From NCBI RefSeq assembly GCF_014649755.1, contig NZ_BMTQ01000002.1, forward strand, positions 200,761-264,760: DNA of 64,000 bases. Reading direction: 5' to 3'. The stretch's first letter is position 1. Each line of letters starts with the position of its first letter. Positions 34,489-44,128 of this stretch are shown here, piece by piece. A program made the translations under genes and the position numbers. The notes under the pieces are model-generated. The model was not told the DNA's origin. It was given only the letters and a program-made list of their open reading frames with translations, and ran no database searches. The stretch comes from Streptomyces litmocidini. GTDB taxonomy: Bacteria; Actinomycetota; Actinomycetes; Streptomycetales; Streptomycetaceae.

Positions 34489-36852
34489 GTGGCCGAGGCG
34501 GCAGACATCCAGGGAACCGGTCCCTCACCTGCCCGCCGATGGCTGCGGCGCACGATCACCGTCGCCTTCGGGGCGCCGCTCCTCGCGGGCCTGCTCCAGG
34601 CCCCGGTCGTCGCCGCCCCGGCGGCCGGAGCCGAGGACGGCACCGGATCCAGGACCGTCGATGTGTCGCTCGACACGCTGGCCCCGAGCGCCCCCGTCGC
34701 GGGCGACACCGTCACCGTCACCGGCACGGTGACCAACCGGGGCAAGAAGGCCGTCACCGACGCGACCGTGAACCTGCGCGTCGGCCCGAGGATGACGAGC
34801 CGCAGCGAGATCGAGCAGGTCACGGGGCGCACCGGTTTCCGGAGCGACAGCGACCCCGCTCCCCTCGAGGACGCCCCCGCCGTCAAGATTCCCGAGCTGG
34901 GGGCCGGCCTCAGCACCGACTTCTCGCTGTCCGTCCCCGTCTCCGAGCTCGGGCTCGACGAGGAGGGCGTCTACCAGCTGGGCGTCTCCCTCACCGGGCA
35001 GACCACGGACCGGCGGTACGACCGGGTGCTCGGCATCGAGCGGACCTTCCTGCCGTACCAGCCGGAGGCCACCGAGAAGAAGACCCAGGTCGCCTACCTC
35101 TGGCCGCTGATCGCCTCGGCGCACGTCTCGGCGCAGACGGCCACGGACGACCAGCAGACCCCGGTCTTCGAGGACGACACCCTGGCGGCCGAGCTGAGTC
35201 CGGGCGGGCGCCTGGACCAGCTGGTCTCGCTGGGCAAGACCCTGCCGGTCACCTGGGTGGTCGACCCGGACCTGCTGGCCTCCGTCGACGCCATGGCGAA
35301 CGGCTACCGCGTCAAGGAGGGCGACCTGGACGTCCCCGGCAAGTACCAGGCCGTCGCCGAGCGGTGGCTGGACGCGCTGGAGAAGGCGGTCCAGGGGCAC
35401 AAGGTCGTCGCCCTGCCCTTCGCGGACCCCGACCTGGCCTCGCTGGCCCACCGGGGCAAGGACGTCCCCGGCTCCCTCGGCCACCTCCAGTCGGCGACCG
35501 CCCTGGCGGGCATGACGGTCGAGACCGTCCTCCACGTGCCGGCGTCCACCGACTTCGCCTGGCCCGCCGACGGAGCCGTGGACCCCTCCATCACGGCGGT
35601 CGCGACCTCGGCCGGCGCCGACAAGGTGATCGCCCGGAGCGACAGCGTCCGCGACGACCTCCCCTACACGGCCACGGCCGCCCGCCCCCTCGGCAACGGC
35701 AGCACCACGGCCGTGGTGAGCGACGCGCTCCTGTCCACCGCCTTCGAGGGGGACATGGTCCGCGCGGAGAGCTCCACGCTCGCGGTCCAGGAGTTCCTCG
35801 CCCAGTCCCTGGCGATCACCCTGGAGCAGCCGGAGGACCAGCGCAGCATCGTGGTCGCCCCGCAGCGGACGCCGACCGCCGCCCAGGCGCAGGCCATGGC
35901 GGCCGCTCTGGAGGGACTCTCCGGCCGGCGCTGGTCCCAGCCGACCGACCTCCTCGCGGCGGCCGCGGCCAAGCCCGACCCGGACGCCTCCACCACGGTG
36001 CCGAGCGGCTCCCGCTACCCGAAGGCGCTGCGCGACCGTGAGCTTCCGGTCCAGGCCTTCCGGGACATGAAGACCACCCGGGACGAGCTGAACGACTTCA
36101 AGGTCGTCCTGACCCAGCCGGAACGCGTCGTGACGCCGTTCGGCAACGCGATCAACCGCGAGATGTCGACCTCCTGGCGCGGTGAGGCCCGGGCGGCCGC
36201 GATCTACCGGAACAACGTCCTGGACTACCTGCAGACCCTCACCGAGGGCGTCCAGCTCGTCGACAAGTCGGACCTCACGCTCTCCGGCCGCAGCGCGACG
36301 ATCCCCGTGACCGTCCAGAACAAGCTGCTCCAGGGCGTGGGCAACCTGGTGCTGCGCCTCACCTCCGCCAACAAGAACCGGCTGGAGGTGGACGGCGACA
36401 GGTACGCCGAGCTCCCGGTGAAGGTCGGCGGCGGACACAGCCAGTCGGTGAAGTTCCCCGCCTCGGCGAACGTCAACGGCCAGGTGACGATGACGGCCCA
36501 GCTCTACACCGAGGACGGCACGCCGTACGGGCAGCCGATGGACTTCACCGTGAAGGTCTCCGAGATCACTCCCACGGTGATGCTCGTGATCGCCGGCGGT
36601 GTCCTCCTCCTCGTTCTCGCCGGTGTGCGCATGTACAGCCAGCGCAAGCGGGTGGCCGCCCGGAACGCCGAGGCCGAGGCGGCCGAGGACGCCGCGACCA
36701 CCGGGGACGACACCGCTTCGGAGCCCGGCCGGGACGGGTCCGGCGACGAGGAGTCCCCCGGGGACGAACCCGTGCAGCCGAGTGACCCGACACCGGACAC
36801 CGGACCCGAAAGCGGCGACCCGTCGGGCACGGGTGAGAAAGTGGACCGTTGA
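34489..36852 (+). CDS. DUF6049-family secreted, membrane-anchored protein
   Basis: 787 residues from a GTG (MAEAADIQGTGPSPARRWLR) after ACGAGGACGG; an in-frame ATG 24 codons upstream is possible. Signal segment at about residues 20-48 (TITVAFGAPLLAGLLQAPVV). A large outer region holds Ig-like folds (TVTVTGTVTNRGKKAVTDAT), then a C-terminal membrane helix (VMLVIAGGVLLLVLAGVRMY) and an acidic cytoplasmic tail. DUF6049 genes sit next to murJ throughout actinobacteria (Rv3909 family as I recall). A role in peptidoglycan flippase control is inference. Confidence 0.85.
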   Translation: MAEAADIQGTGPSPARRWLRRTITVAFGAPLLAGLLQAPVVAAPAAGAEDGTGSRTVDVSLDTLAPSAPVAGDTVTVTGTVTNRGKKAVTDATVNLRVGPRMTSRSEIEQVTGRTGFRSDSDPAPLEDAPAVKIPELGAGLSTDFSLSVPVSELGLDEEGVYQLGVSLTGQTTDRRYDRVLGIERTFLPYQPEATEKKTQVAYLWPLIASAHVSAQTATDDQQTPVFEDDTLAAELSPGGRLDQLVSLGKTLPVTWVVDPDLLASVDAMANGYRVKEGDLDVPGKYQAVAERWLDALEKAVQGHKVVALPFADPDLASLAHRGKDVPGSLGHLQSATALAGMTVETVLHVPASTDFAWPADGAVDPSITAVATSAGADKVIARSDSVRDDLPYTATAARPLGNGSTTAVVSDALLSTAFEGDMVRAESSTLAVQEFLAQSLAITLEQPEDQRSIVVAPQRTPTAAQAQAMAAALEGLSGRRWSQPTDLLAAAAAKPDPDASTTVPSGSRYPKALRDRELPVQAFRDMKTTRDELNDFKVVLTQPERVVTPFGNAINREMSTSWRGEARAAAIYRNNVLDYLQTLTEGVQLVDKSDLTLSGRSATIPVTVQNKLLQGVGNLVLRLTSANKNRLEVDGDRYAELPVKVGGGHSQSVKFPASANVNGQVTMTAQLYTEDGTPYGQPMDFTVKVSEITPTVMLVIAGGVLLLVLAGVRMYSQRKRVAARNAEAEAAEDAATTGDDTASEPGRDGSGDEESPGDEPVQPSDPTPDTGPESGDPSGTGEKVDR

Positions 36853-36897
36853 GCGATGTCGTGGCCGGTCGGCCGGGGACGATGAGGTGGGGTAACC

Positions 36898-39099
36898 ATG
36901 AACGCGCCGTACGACGGTGACCGCGGCCAGGGCCCGGGCGGCCCGGCGCCGTCCGGTGGGACGCCCGCGGTGCCTCCCGGCGCCGGCCACCCGCCGGTGT
37001 CCTCCCCCCAGGGACAGGACCCCTACGCCCAGAACCCGTACGCCCAGGACCCCTACGTCCAGGACGCCTACGCCCACGACCCGTACCGGGCCCAGGACAT
37101 GTCCGAGCAGGACCCGGTGACCGAGGCGCTCTACGACCGCGCCGCGCACCCGCCGCCCCCGCCCGGCACCTACCAGGACCCGCACGCGCTCTACCAGCAG
37201 CCCGCCGCGCCGCAGCACGCCCCCGACCCCCGGGTGTGGGCGCAGACCCCGGCGCCCGAGCCGGACGGCCCCTCGCGCCACCTGCCGTACGGCGACGACG
37301 CGCGCACGGTCCAGTTCACCGGGGTCGACGACCTGGTGACCCGGGCCGGTGAGGAGGAGTCCGAGCCGGACGCGTTCGCACACCTCTACCGGGACCAGCA
37401 GGCATCGGGACAGGTGCCCACGCCCGCCCCGGAGCCGGACCCGCTGCCCGCGCCCGCCCCCAAGAAGTCCGGCCGTGCCTCCGGACTGCTGAAGTCGAGC
37501 GCGGTGATGGCGGCCGGCACCCTGGTCTCCCGGCTGACCGGTTTCGTCCGCAGCCTGGTGATCACCGGCGCGCTCGGTGCGGCCCTGCTCGGCGACACCT
37601 TCACCATCGCCTACACCCTGCCGACGATGATCTACATCCTCACCGTCGGCGGTGGCCTCAACTCGGTCTTCGTCCCCCAGCTCGTCCGCTCGATGAAGAA
37701 CGACGAGGACGGCGGCGAGGCCTACGCCAACCGTCTGCTCACCCTGGTCATGGTGGCGCTCGGCCTCATCGTGGCCCTGGCCGTCTTCGCGGCGCCGCTG
37801 CTGATCCGGCTGATGTCGAACACCATCGCCGACGACGCCGCGGCCAACAGCGTGGCCGTGACCTTCGCCCGCTACTGCCTGCCCACGATCTTCTTCATGG
37901 GCGTGCACGTGGTGATGGGGCAGATCCTCAACGCCCGCGGCAAGTTCGGCGCGATGATGTGGACGCCGGTCCTCAACAACATCGTCATGATCGTCACCTT
38001 CGGCCTGTTCATCTGGGTCTACGGCACCTCCGCCGAGTCCCACATGGGCGTGCAGACCATCCCGGACGAGGGCATCCGCCTGCTCGGCGTCGGCACCCTG
38101 CTCGGCCTCGTCGTCCAGGCCCTGGCGATGATCCCGTACCTGCGCGAGACGGGCTTCCGTTTCCGCCCCCGCTTCGACTGGAAGGGCCACGGGCTCGGCA
38201 AGACGGTCAAGCTGGCCAAGTGGACCGTCCTCTTCGTCCTCGCCAACCAGGCGGGCGTCCTGGTCGTCACCCAGCTCGCCACCGCCGCCGGCGAGGAGTC
38301 CGGGAAGAACGGTGCGGGCTTCCTCGCCTACTCCAACGCCCAGCTGATCTGGGGCATGCCGCAGGCCATCATCACGGTCTCCGTCATGGCCGCGCTGCTG
38401 CCGCGGATCTCCCGCGCCGCCCACGACGACGACCCCGGCGCCGTCCGGGACGACATCTCGCAGGGCCTGCGGAACTCGGCCGTCGCGATCGTCCCGGTCT
38501 CCTTCGCCTTCCTGGCGCTCGGCGTCCCGATGTGCACCCTGCTCTACGCCTCCAGCGGCATCGAGGCCGCCCAGGGCATGGGCTTCATCCTGATGGCCTT
38601 CGGCCTCGGCCTGATCCCCTACTCCGTCCAGTACGTCGTGCTCCGCGGCTTCTACGCCTACGAGGACACCCGGACGCCCTTCTACAACACGGTGATCGTC
38701 GCCGCCGTCAACGCGGCCGCCTCGGCGATCTGCTACGTCGTCCTGCCCGCCCAGTGGGCGGTCGTCGGCATGGCCGCCTCGTACGGGCTCGCCTACGCCG
38801 TCGGCGTCGGCATCGCCTGGCGCCGGCTCAGCAAGCGCCTGGGCGGCGACCTGGACGGCACCCACGTGATGCGGACCTACGCGCGGCTCTGCATGGCCTC
38901 CGTGCCCGCCGCGATCGTCGCCGGCGCCGTCGGTTTCGGTCTGCTGAAGCTGCTCGGCGAGGGCGCCCTGGGCTCGCTCGCCGCCCTCGTGATCGGCGGC
39001 GCGGTGCTCCTCGGCGTCTTCTTCGTCGCGGCGAAGCGCATGCGGATCGCGGAGCTCAACAGCCTGATCGGCATGGTCCGCGGACGTCTGGGACGCTGA
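36898..39099 (+). CDS. murJ: MurJ, lipid II flippase (MviN family)
   Basis: 733 residues. A 195-residue Pro/Gln/Tyr-rich cytoplasmic head with repeated PYAQDP/PYVQDA units precedes about 14 membrane helices beginning SSAVMAAGTLVSRLTGFVRS, the MviN signature. It moves lipid II to the outer face. In mycobacteria MviN is fused to a pseudokinase and an external domain; here those parts are encoded by the separate next gene. It starts 45 bp after the DUF6049 gene, so they are likely cotranscribed. Confidence 0.95.
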   Translation: MNAPYDGDRGQGPGGPAPSGGTPAVPPGAGHPPVSSPQGQDPYAQNPYAQDPYVQDAYAHDPYRAQDMSEQDPVTEALYDRAAHPPPPPGTYQDPHALYQQPAAPQHAPDPRVWAQTPAPEPDGPSRHLPYGDDARTVQFTGVDDLVTRAGEEESEPDAFAHLYRDQQASGQVPTPAPEPDPLPAPAPKKSGRASGLLKSSAVMAAGTLVSRLTGFVRSLVITGALGAALLGDTFTIAYTLPTMIYILTVGGGLNSVFVPQLVRSMKNDEDGGEAYANRLLTLVMVALGLIVALAVFAAPLLIRLMSNTIADDAAANSVAVTFARYCLPTIFFMGVHVVMGQILNARGKFGAMMWTPVLNNIVMIVTFGLFIWVYGTSAESHMGVQTIPDEGIRLLGVGTLLGLVVQALAMIPYLRETGFRFRPRFDWKGHGLGKTVKLAKWTVLFVLANQAGVLVVTQLATAAGEESGKNGAGFLAYSNAQLIWGMPQAIITVSVMAALLPRISRAAHDDDPGAVRDDISQGLRNSAVAIVPVSFAFLALGVPMCTLLYASSGIEAAQGMGFILMAFGLGLIPYSVQYVVLRGFYAYEDTRTPFYNTVIVAAVNAAASAICYVVLPAQWAVVGMAASYGLAYAVGVGIAWRRLSKRLGGDLDGTHVMRTYARLCMASVPAAIVAGAVGFGLLKLLGEGALGSLAALVIGGAVLLGVFFVAAKRMRIAELNSLIGMVRGRLGR

Positions 39100-39216
39100 A
39101 CCACCGGCCCCGCACAACCATCGACGGGAACCGCGTGTCGTGCATAGCGTCCGACTGTGGGCACAATTGGCTTGGCTGTTGGATGTGGCGCAACGGATGG
39201 GGAGGCAGGAACGACG

Positions 39217-40908
39217 GTGGCGGAACGTAGCACGGCTGCCGTCGACGTGGCCGACAACAGCGGTGACGACCCGCTGACCGCCAAGGCGGACACGGCCGCG
39301 ACCGACGGGGTGGCGGAAGACCAGAAGACGGCGGAGAAGACCGCCGAGGCCACGGAGAGCAAGGCGGTCGAACGACAGAGCGGCGAACAGCCCCCCATCA
39401 CGGCACCCGAGTTGCACAGCGGCCACAAGCTCGCCAGACGCTACCGGCTGGAGGAGTGCGTCACCCGTCTGGACGGGTTCAGCAGCTGGCGCGCCGTCGA
39501 CGAGAAGCTGCGCCGCGCGGTCGGGGTCCACCTGCTGCCGGCCGACCACCCCAGGGCCCGCTCGGTCCTGGCCGCGGCCCGCTCCTCGGCCCTCCTCGGC
39601 GACCCCCGGTTCGTCCAGGTCCTCGACGCCGTCGAGGAGAACGACCTCGTGTACGTCGTGCACGAGTGGCTTCCCGACTCCACCGAGCTGACCGCGCTGC
39701 TCGCGGCCGGCCCCCTGGAGCCCCACGACGCGTACCAGCTCGTCAGCCAGGTCTCCCAGGCCATGGCCGCCGCCCACCGCGAGGGCCTCGCCCACCTCCG
39801 GCTCACGCCGAGCGCCGTGCTGCGCAGCTCCACCGGCCAGTACCGGATCCGCGGCCTGGCCGTGAACGCGGCCCTGCGCGGCATCACCGCCGAACGTCCG
39901 CAGCGCACGGACACCGAGGCCATCGGTGCCCTGCTGTACGCCGCGCTCACCCAGCGCTGGCCGTACGAGAACGACGCCCACGGCCTCTCCGGCCTCCCCA
40001 AGGACGTCGGGCTGCTCCCGCCCGACCAGGTGCGCGCGGGCGTCCACCGCGGTCTCGCGGAGATCGCCATGCGCGCCCTGGCGAACGACGGGGCCACCGC
40101 CTCGCGTCAGGAGCCGCCCTGCACCACCCCGGACGAGCTGGCCAGGGCCGTCGCGGCGATGCCGCGCGTCAAGCCGCCGGAGCCGGAGTTCACCGCCCCG
40201 CCCGAGTACCAGCACACGACGTACCAGCAGGGCACCTACGGACGCCCCCAGCCGCGCCCCCAGGCCACCCAGCCGGTCGTCGTCCCGCCGGCCCCGCTGG
40301 AGAGCCGTACGGGCAGGGCGCTGAAGTGGGCCGTCTCGGCGCTGCTGATCGCCGCGCTCGGCCTCGGCAGCTGGCAGATCGCGGACCGGCTGCTCGCGCC
40401 GGAGTCCAAGGACGAGACGCCGATAGTGCACCCGTCGGCCGACGACAAGCCCGCGCCGTCGAAGCCGATCGCCATTTCGTCGGCCCAGGACTTCGACCCG
40501 CCCCCCGGGGGCAACGGCTCGGAGTACCCGGAGTCCGTGGCCAGTGCCTTCGACGGTGATCCGAGCACCTTCTGGCACACCAAGAACTACACCACCGCGA
40601 ACTTCGGCAATCTGAAGAGCGGCGTCGGGATCGTCCTGGACCTGGGCTCGGCCCAGAAGGTCGGCTCGGTCGACCTGTCGTTCGTCGGGCGCACCTCGGT
40701 GGAGATCCGCACGGCGCCCGCCGATGCCTCCTCCGCACCGTCCACGGCAGAAGGATTCACCACCCAGGCGTCCAAAACGGACAGCGACATGAAGCTGAAG
40801 CTCATCAAGCCGGTCACGACCCGCTACGTTCTGGTCTGGCTGACGCAGCTGCCCCTCACCGACGGCGAGTTCCGCGGCCAGCTGACCGAAGTCAAGGTCA
40901 TGAGCTGA
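39217..40908 (+). CDS. Pseudokinase-type membrane protein linked to MurJ
   Basis: 563 residues from a GTG after GGGGAGG. Residues about 80-350 follow a Ser/Thr kinase fold but lack catalysis: the HRD loop reads LAHLRLTPSAVL and the DFG region RIRGLAV. A membrane helix (GRALKWAVSALLIAALGLGS) leads to an external galactose-binding-like domain (YPESVASAFDGDPSTFWHTK). This matches the C-terminal half of mycobacterial MviN as a separate protein. It probably regulates MurJ through phosphorylation-dependent partners such as FhaA (known in mycobacteria; inference here). Confidence 0.88.
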   Translation: MAERSTAAVDVADNSGDDPLTAKADTAATDGVAEDQKTAEKTAEATESKAVERQSGEQPPITAPELHSGHKLARRYRLEECVTRLDGFSSWRAVDEKLRRAVGVHLLPADHPRARSVLAAARSSALLGDPRFVQVLDAVEENDLVYVVHEWLPDSTELTALLAAGPLEPHDAYQLVSQVSQAMAAAHREGLAHLRLTPSAVLRSSTGQYRIRGLAVNAALRGITAERPQRTDTEAIGALLYAALTQRWPYENDAHGLSGLPKDVGLLPPDQVRAGVHRGLAEIAMRALANDGATASRQEPPCTTPDELARAVAAMPRVKPPEPEFTAPPEYQHTTYQQGTYGRPQPRPQATQPVVVPPAPLESRTGRALKWAVSALLIAALGLGSWQIADRLLAPESKDETPIVHPSADDKPAPSKPIAISSAQDFDPPPGGNGSEYPESVASAFDGDPSTFWHTKNYTTANFGNLKSGVGIVLDLGSAQKVGSVDLSFVGRTSVEIRTAPADASSAPSTAEGFTTQASKTDSDMKLKLIKPVTTRYVLVWLTQLPLTDGEFRGQLTEVKVMS

Positions 40909-40933
40909 CGACCACAGGGGAGGGGGCTCACCG

Positions 40934-41635
40934 TTGGACCGTCCGATAGACGCCGTGGACGACCAGGAACTCCTGGCGCGTCATGTCGCCGGAGATCCCG
41001 ACGCCTTCGGTGAGCTCGTGCGGCGCCACCGCGATCGGCTGTGGGCAGTGGCGCTGCGCACCCTGGGGGACCGCGAGGAGGCCGCCGATGCCGTCCAGGA
41101 CGCCCTGATCTCCGCCTTCCGGGCCGCCCACACCTTCCGTGGCCAGTCCGCCGTCACGACCTGGCTCCACCGCATCACGGTGAACGCCTGTCTCGACCGT
41201 GCCCGCAAGGCCGCCTCTCGCAAGACTTCGTCCGTCGACGACACCGACCGGTTCGAACAGCTCCTCGAACCCCACGAGTCCGCCGAGGCCCCGGCCGAGC
41301 GCCAGGACCTCCACCGGGAGCTGCTGGCCGCGCTCGCCACGCTCCCTCCGGACCAACGGGCCGCCCTCGTCCTGGTCGACATGCAGGGATACCCCGTCGC
41401 CGAGGCGGCCCGTATCCTCGGCGTCCCCACCGGGACCGTGAAGAGCCGCTGCGCCCGCGGACGGGCCCGCCTCCTTCCGATGGTCACTCATCTGCGCGCC
41501 GACACCGTGGGTAACGAGGCCACCGAAGGGGGAAGGAACCGGACGCCGGGGACATCCGTCCCACCGGTGCCGGGGCCGACGGACACCGGACCGACAGATC
41601 CAGCTGCTGTGAAGGGCGGAGGTGGGCGCACGTGA
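40934..41635 (+). CDS. sigM: ECF-family RNA polymerase sigma factor, SigM type
   Basis: 233 residues from a TTG after GGGGAGGGGG. Region 2 is DAFGELVRRHRDRLWAVALR with EEAADAVQDALISAFRAA; region 4 is LPPDQRAALVLVDMQGYPVA with GVPTGTVKSRCARGRARLL. A disordered 35-residue tail follows. The order murJ/mviN - sigM - anti-sigma - trxB - trxA is the same as in mycobacteria, supporting the name. It overlaps the anti-sigma gene by 4 bp (GTGA). Confidence 0.9.
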   Translation: MDRPIDAVDDQELLARHVAGDPDAFGELVRRHRDRLWAVALRTLGDREEAADAVQDALISAFRAAHTFRGQSAVTTWLHRITVNACLDRARKAASRKTSSVDDTDRFEQLLEPHESAEAPAERQDLHRELLAALATLPPDQRAALVLVDMQGYPVAEAARILGVPTGTVKSRCARGRARLLPMVTHLRADTVGNEATEGGRNRTPGTSVPPVPGPTDTGPTDPAAVKGGGGRT

Positions 41636-42570
41636 CTTCCACGGCCGACAGGGCCGACACCACACAGCACCCGGACGTCTCGGAGATCTCCGACCTGACC
41701 GAGGGGCTGCTCTCGCCGACCCGTTCGGCGGCCGTGCGGCGGCATGTGGACGGCTGCCCCCTCTGCGCCGACGTACGGTCCTCCCTGGAGGAGATCCGGG
41801 GCCTGCTCGGCACCCTGCCGGGGCCGCCCCGCATGCCCGCCGAGATCGCCGGACGGATCGACGCCGCCCTGGCCGCCGAGGCCCTCCTCAACGCCACCTC
41901 CCCGGAACACGACACCCCTGTTTCACGTGAAACATCGCGCTCCTCGGCCGAGACCACTCCTCCCGCACCACCCTCCCCGGTCACGGACCGCCCCGCCGGA
42001 CGTCCCCGGGCCGGCACCGGGCCCGGTCGCCCTGGAAAGCCCCGCCGACGCCGGATCGCGCTGCTCTCCACGATCGGCGCCGCCTTCGGAGCCGTGGTCC
42101 TCGGAACGAGCCTGTACCTCAGCCAGGCGGGCAACCTGACCGCCGGTGATCAAAGCACCGGCGCCCAGAAGGCCGACGCACTCGCGAGCGAAGCAGCCAG
42201 TCCCTTCTCCGGCGCGCCCGTCGAGGACCGCGTCCACACCCTGCTCGCCGGGAACCGCGCACCCAAGACCCCCCAGGGGGTCGGACCCGAATCCCTGTCC
42301 GCCGCGTCCGGCGGCGACACGCCCCAGCGCAGCAGGGACACCGCCGTCCCCGCCTGTGTCCTGGCGGGAACCGGCCGCAGCGACGGTGTACTCGGCTACG
42401 AGCGGGGCGAGTACAGGGGCACGCCCGCCTACCTGCTCGTCCTGACGGATCCGGCGGACAGCACACGGGTCCAGGCCTACGTGCTCGACGCCTCCTGCGC
42501 CCAGCGGCCCACGGAGAGCGGAAGCCCGGCCGCCGACCTCCTCCTCAGCAGGACGTACCCCCGCTCCTGA
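41632..42570 (+). CDS. Zinc-finger anti-sigma factor, partner of SigM
   Basis: 312 residues. The N-terminal anti-sigma domain has a HisCysCys motif in [20 protein letters not shown] (HxxxCxxC). One membrane helix ([20 protein letters not shown]) separates it from an extracytoplasmic region of about 150 residues. Translational overlap with sigM indicates that it binds SigM. A perfect parS site in the linker encodes VSRET. It is the positional counterpart of mycobacterial Rv3912. Confidence 0.88.
   Translation: MTSTADRADTTQHPDVSEISDLTEGLLSPTRSAAVRRHVDGCPLCADVRSSLEEIRGLLGTLPGPPRMPAEIAGRIDAALAAEALLNATSPEHDTPVSRETSRSSAETTPPAPPSPVTDRPAGRPRAGTGPGRPGKPRRRRIALLSTIGAAFGAVVLGTSLYLSQAGNLTAGDQSTGAQKADALASEAASPFSGAPVEDRVHTLLAGNRAPKTPQGVGPESLSAASGGDTPQRSRDTAVPACVLAGTGRSDGVLGYERGEYRGTPAYLLVLTDPADSTRVQAYVLDASCAQRPTESGSPAADLLLSRTYPRS
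41920..41933. promoter_or_regulatory. parS site inside the anti-sigma gene (perfect)
   Basis: GTTTCACGTGAAAC read in frame as V-S-R-E-T in the disordered linker between the zinc finger and the membrane helix. Confidence 0.93.
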
Positions 42571-42611
42571 CCTCTCTCCACGCCCGGCCACGAGGCCGCG
42601 CGGCGGTCTCG

Positions 42612-42637
42612 GGAATGCACGCCCCTTAGGATCCGTT
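42612..42637 (+). promoter_or_regulatory. SigR-type promoter of trxBA
   Basis: GGAAT (42612-42616) followed after 18 bp by GTT (42635-42637), the consensus for the thiol-stress sigma factor SigR, 73 bp before the trxB start. trxBA is a known SigR target in S. coelicolor. Confidence 0.85.
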
Positions 42638-42709
42638 GGGTGGGGTGAGAGCGACCGAGACAACCGCCCCCGTAGGCAGTGGCAGTCTGCAGAGACGAGG
42701 AAGAAATCC

Positions 42710-43675
42710 GTGAGCGACGTCCGTAATGTGATCATCATCGGCTCCGGTCCCGCGGGTTACACCGCTGCGCTCTACACGGCCCGAGCGTCGCTGAACCCTC
42801 TGGTCTTCGAGGGCGCCGTCACCGCCGGTGGAGCCCTCATGAACACCACCGAGGTCGAGAACTTCCCCGGTTTCCGTGACGGGATCATGGGCCCGGACCT
42901 GATGGACAACATGCGGGCCCAGGCCGAGCGCTTCGGTGCCGAGCTGGTTCCGGACGACGTCGTCGCCGTGGACCTGACGGGTGACATCAAGACCGTCACC
43001 GACACCGCCGGCACCGTGCACCGCGCGAAGGCCGTGATCGTCACCACCGGTTCCCAGCACCGCAAGCTCGGCCTCCCCAACGAGGACGCGCTCTCCGGCC
43101 GCGGTGTCTCCTGGTGCGCCACCTGCGACGGGTTCTTCTTCAAGGACCAGGACATCGCCGTCGTCGGCGGTGGCGACACCGCGATCGAGGAGGCCACCTT
43201 CCTCTCGCGCTTCGCCAAGTCCGTCACGATCGTCCACCGCCGGGACACCCTGCGTGCCTCCAAGGCCATGCAGGAGCGCGCCTTCGCCGACCCGAAGATC
43301 TCGTTCGCCTGGGACAGCGAAGTCACCGAGATCCACGGCGAGCAGAAGCTCAGCGGTCTGACCCTGCGCGACACGAAGACCGGCGAGACCCGCGCGCTCC
43401 CCGTCACCGGTCTCTTCATCGCCGTCGGCCACGACCCGCGGACCGAGCTCTTCAAGGGCCAGCTGGAGCTGGACGAGGAGGGCTACCTCAAGGTCGCCGC
43501 CCCGTCGACGCGCACGAACCTCACGGGTGTCTTCGGCGCCGGTGACGTCGTCGACCACACCTACCGTCAGGCCATCACGGCCGCCGGCACCGGTTGCTCC
43601 GCCGCACTCGACGCCGAGCGCTTCCTGGCCGCCCTCGCCGACAGCGAGAAGCTGGCCGAGACCCCCGCGGTCTGA
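42710..43675 (+). CDS. trxB: Thioredoxin reductase
   Basis: 321 residues from a GTG after GACGAGGAAG. FAD motif [18 protein letters not shown], redox pair Cys136/Cys139 in WCATCDG, NADPH motif [12 protein letters not shown], and the second FAD motif [20 protein letters not shown]. It reduces TrxA with NADPH. trxA follows at 45 bp. Confidence 0.97.
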   Translation: MSDVRNVIIIGSGPAGYTAALYTARASLNPLVFEGAVTAGGALMNTTEVENFPGFRDGIMGPDLMDNMRAQAERFGAELVPDDVVAVDLTGDIKTVTDTAGTVHRAKAVIVTTGSQHRKLGLPNEDALSGRGVSWCATCDGFFFKDQDIAVVGGGDTAIEEATFLSRFAKSVTIVHRRDTLRASKAMQERAFADPKISFAWDSEVTEIHGEQKLSGLTLRDTKTGETRALPVTGLFIAVGHDPRTELFKGQLELDEEGYLKVAAPSTRTNLTGVFGAGDVVDHTYRQAITAAGTGCSAALDAERFLAALADSEKLAETPAV

Positions 43676-43720
43676 CCCCGTCTCTCCCCACCTCACACCC
43701 CGCGAAATAAGGAGGCCGCC

Positions 43721-44059
43721 GTGGCCGGCGCCCTGAAGAACGTGACCGACGCAGACTTCGAAGAGGTCGTCCTCAAGAGCGACAAGCCCGTCCTGGTGGA
43801 CTTCTGGGCTGCCTGGTGCGGCCCGTGCCGTCAGATCGCCCCGTCGCTGGAGGCCATCGCCCAGGAGCAGGACGACGTCGAGATCGTGAAGCTCAACATC
43901 GACGAGAACCCGGGCACGGCTGCCAAGTACGGCGTCATGTCGATCCCGACGCTCAACGTCTACCAGGGCGGCGAGGTCGTGAAGACCATCGTCGGCGCCA
44001 AGCCGAAGGCCGCCATCCTGCGCGACCTGGACCCCTTCATCGGTGCCCCCAAGGCCTGA
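43721..44059 (+). CDS. trxA: Thioredoxin
   Basis: 112 residues from a GTG after AAGGAGG. Active site FWAAWCGPCRQIAPSLEAIA with Cys33 and Cys36, and the cis-Pro loop MSIPTLNVYQGG. It is the partner of TrxB in the same SigR-driven unit. Its transcript ends at a hairpin placed immediately after a parS site. Confidence 0.97.
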   Translation: MAGALKNVTDADFEEVVLKSDKPVLVDFWAAWCGPCRQIAPSLEAIAQEQDDVEIVKLNIDENPGTAAKYGVMSIPTLNVYQGGEVVKTIVGAKPKAAILRDLDPFIGAPKA

Positions 44060-44071
44060 TGCCTCCCACGT

Positions 44072-44085
44072 GTTTCACGTGAAAC
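44072..44085. promoter_or_regulatory. parS site (perfect)
   Basis: GTTTCACGTGAAAC, 13 bp after the trxA stop and directly against the terminator stem. Confidence 0.95.
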
Positions 44086-44114
44086 GGCCCGCCCCCGACC
44101 GGGGGCGGGCCTTT
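44086..44114. terminator. Terminator between trxA and the GNAT gene
   Basis: GGCCCGCCCCC and GGGGGCGGGCC form 11-bp arms with a four-base loop, followed by TTT. Convergent genes lie on either side. Confidence 0.88.
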
Positions 44115-44128
44115 CTCGTCCCGTGAGG

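Noticed and set aside
34525..40578. A 2017-codon open frame on the minus strand spanning four plus-strand genes
   Set aside because: It is an antisense shadow produced by the very high GC3 of the real genes; it has no domain, low-complexity composition and no ribosome site.
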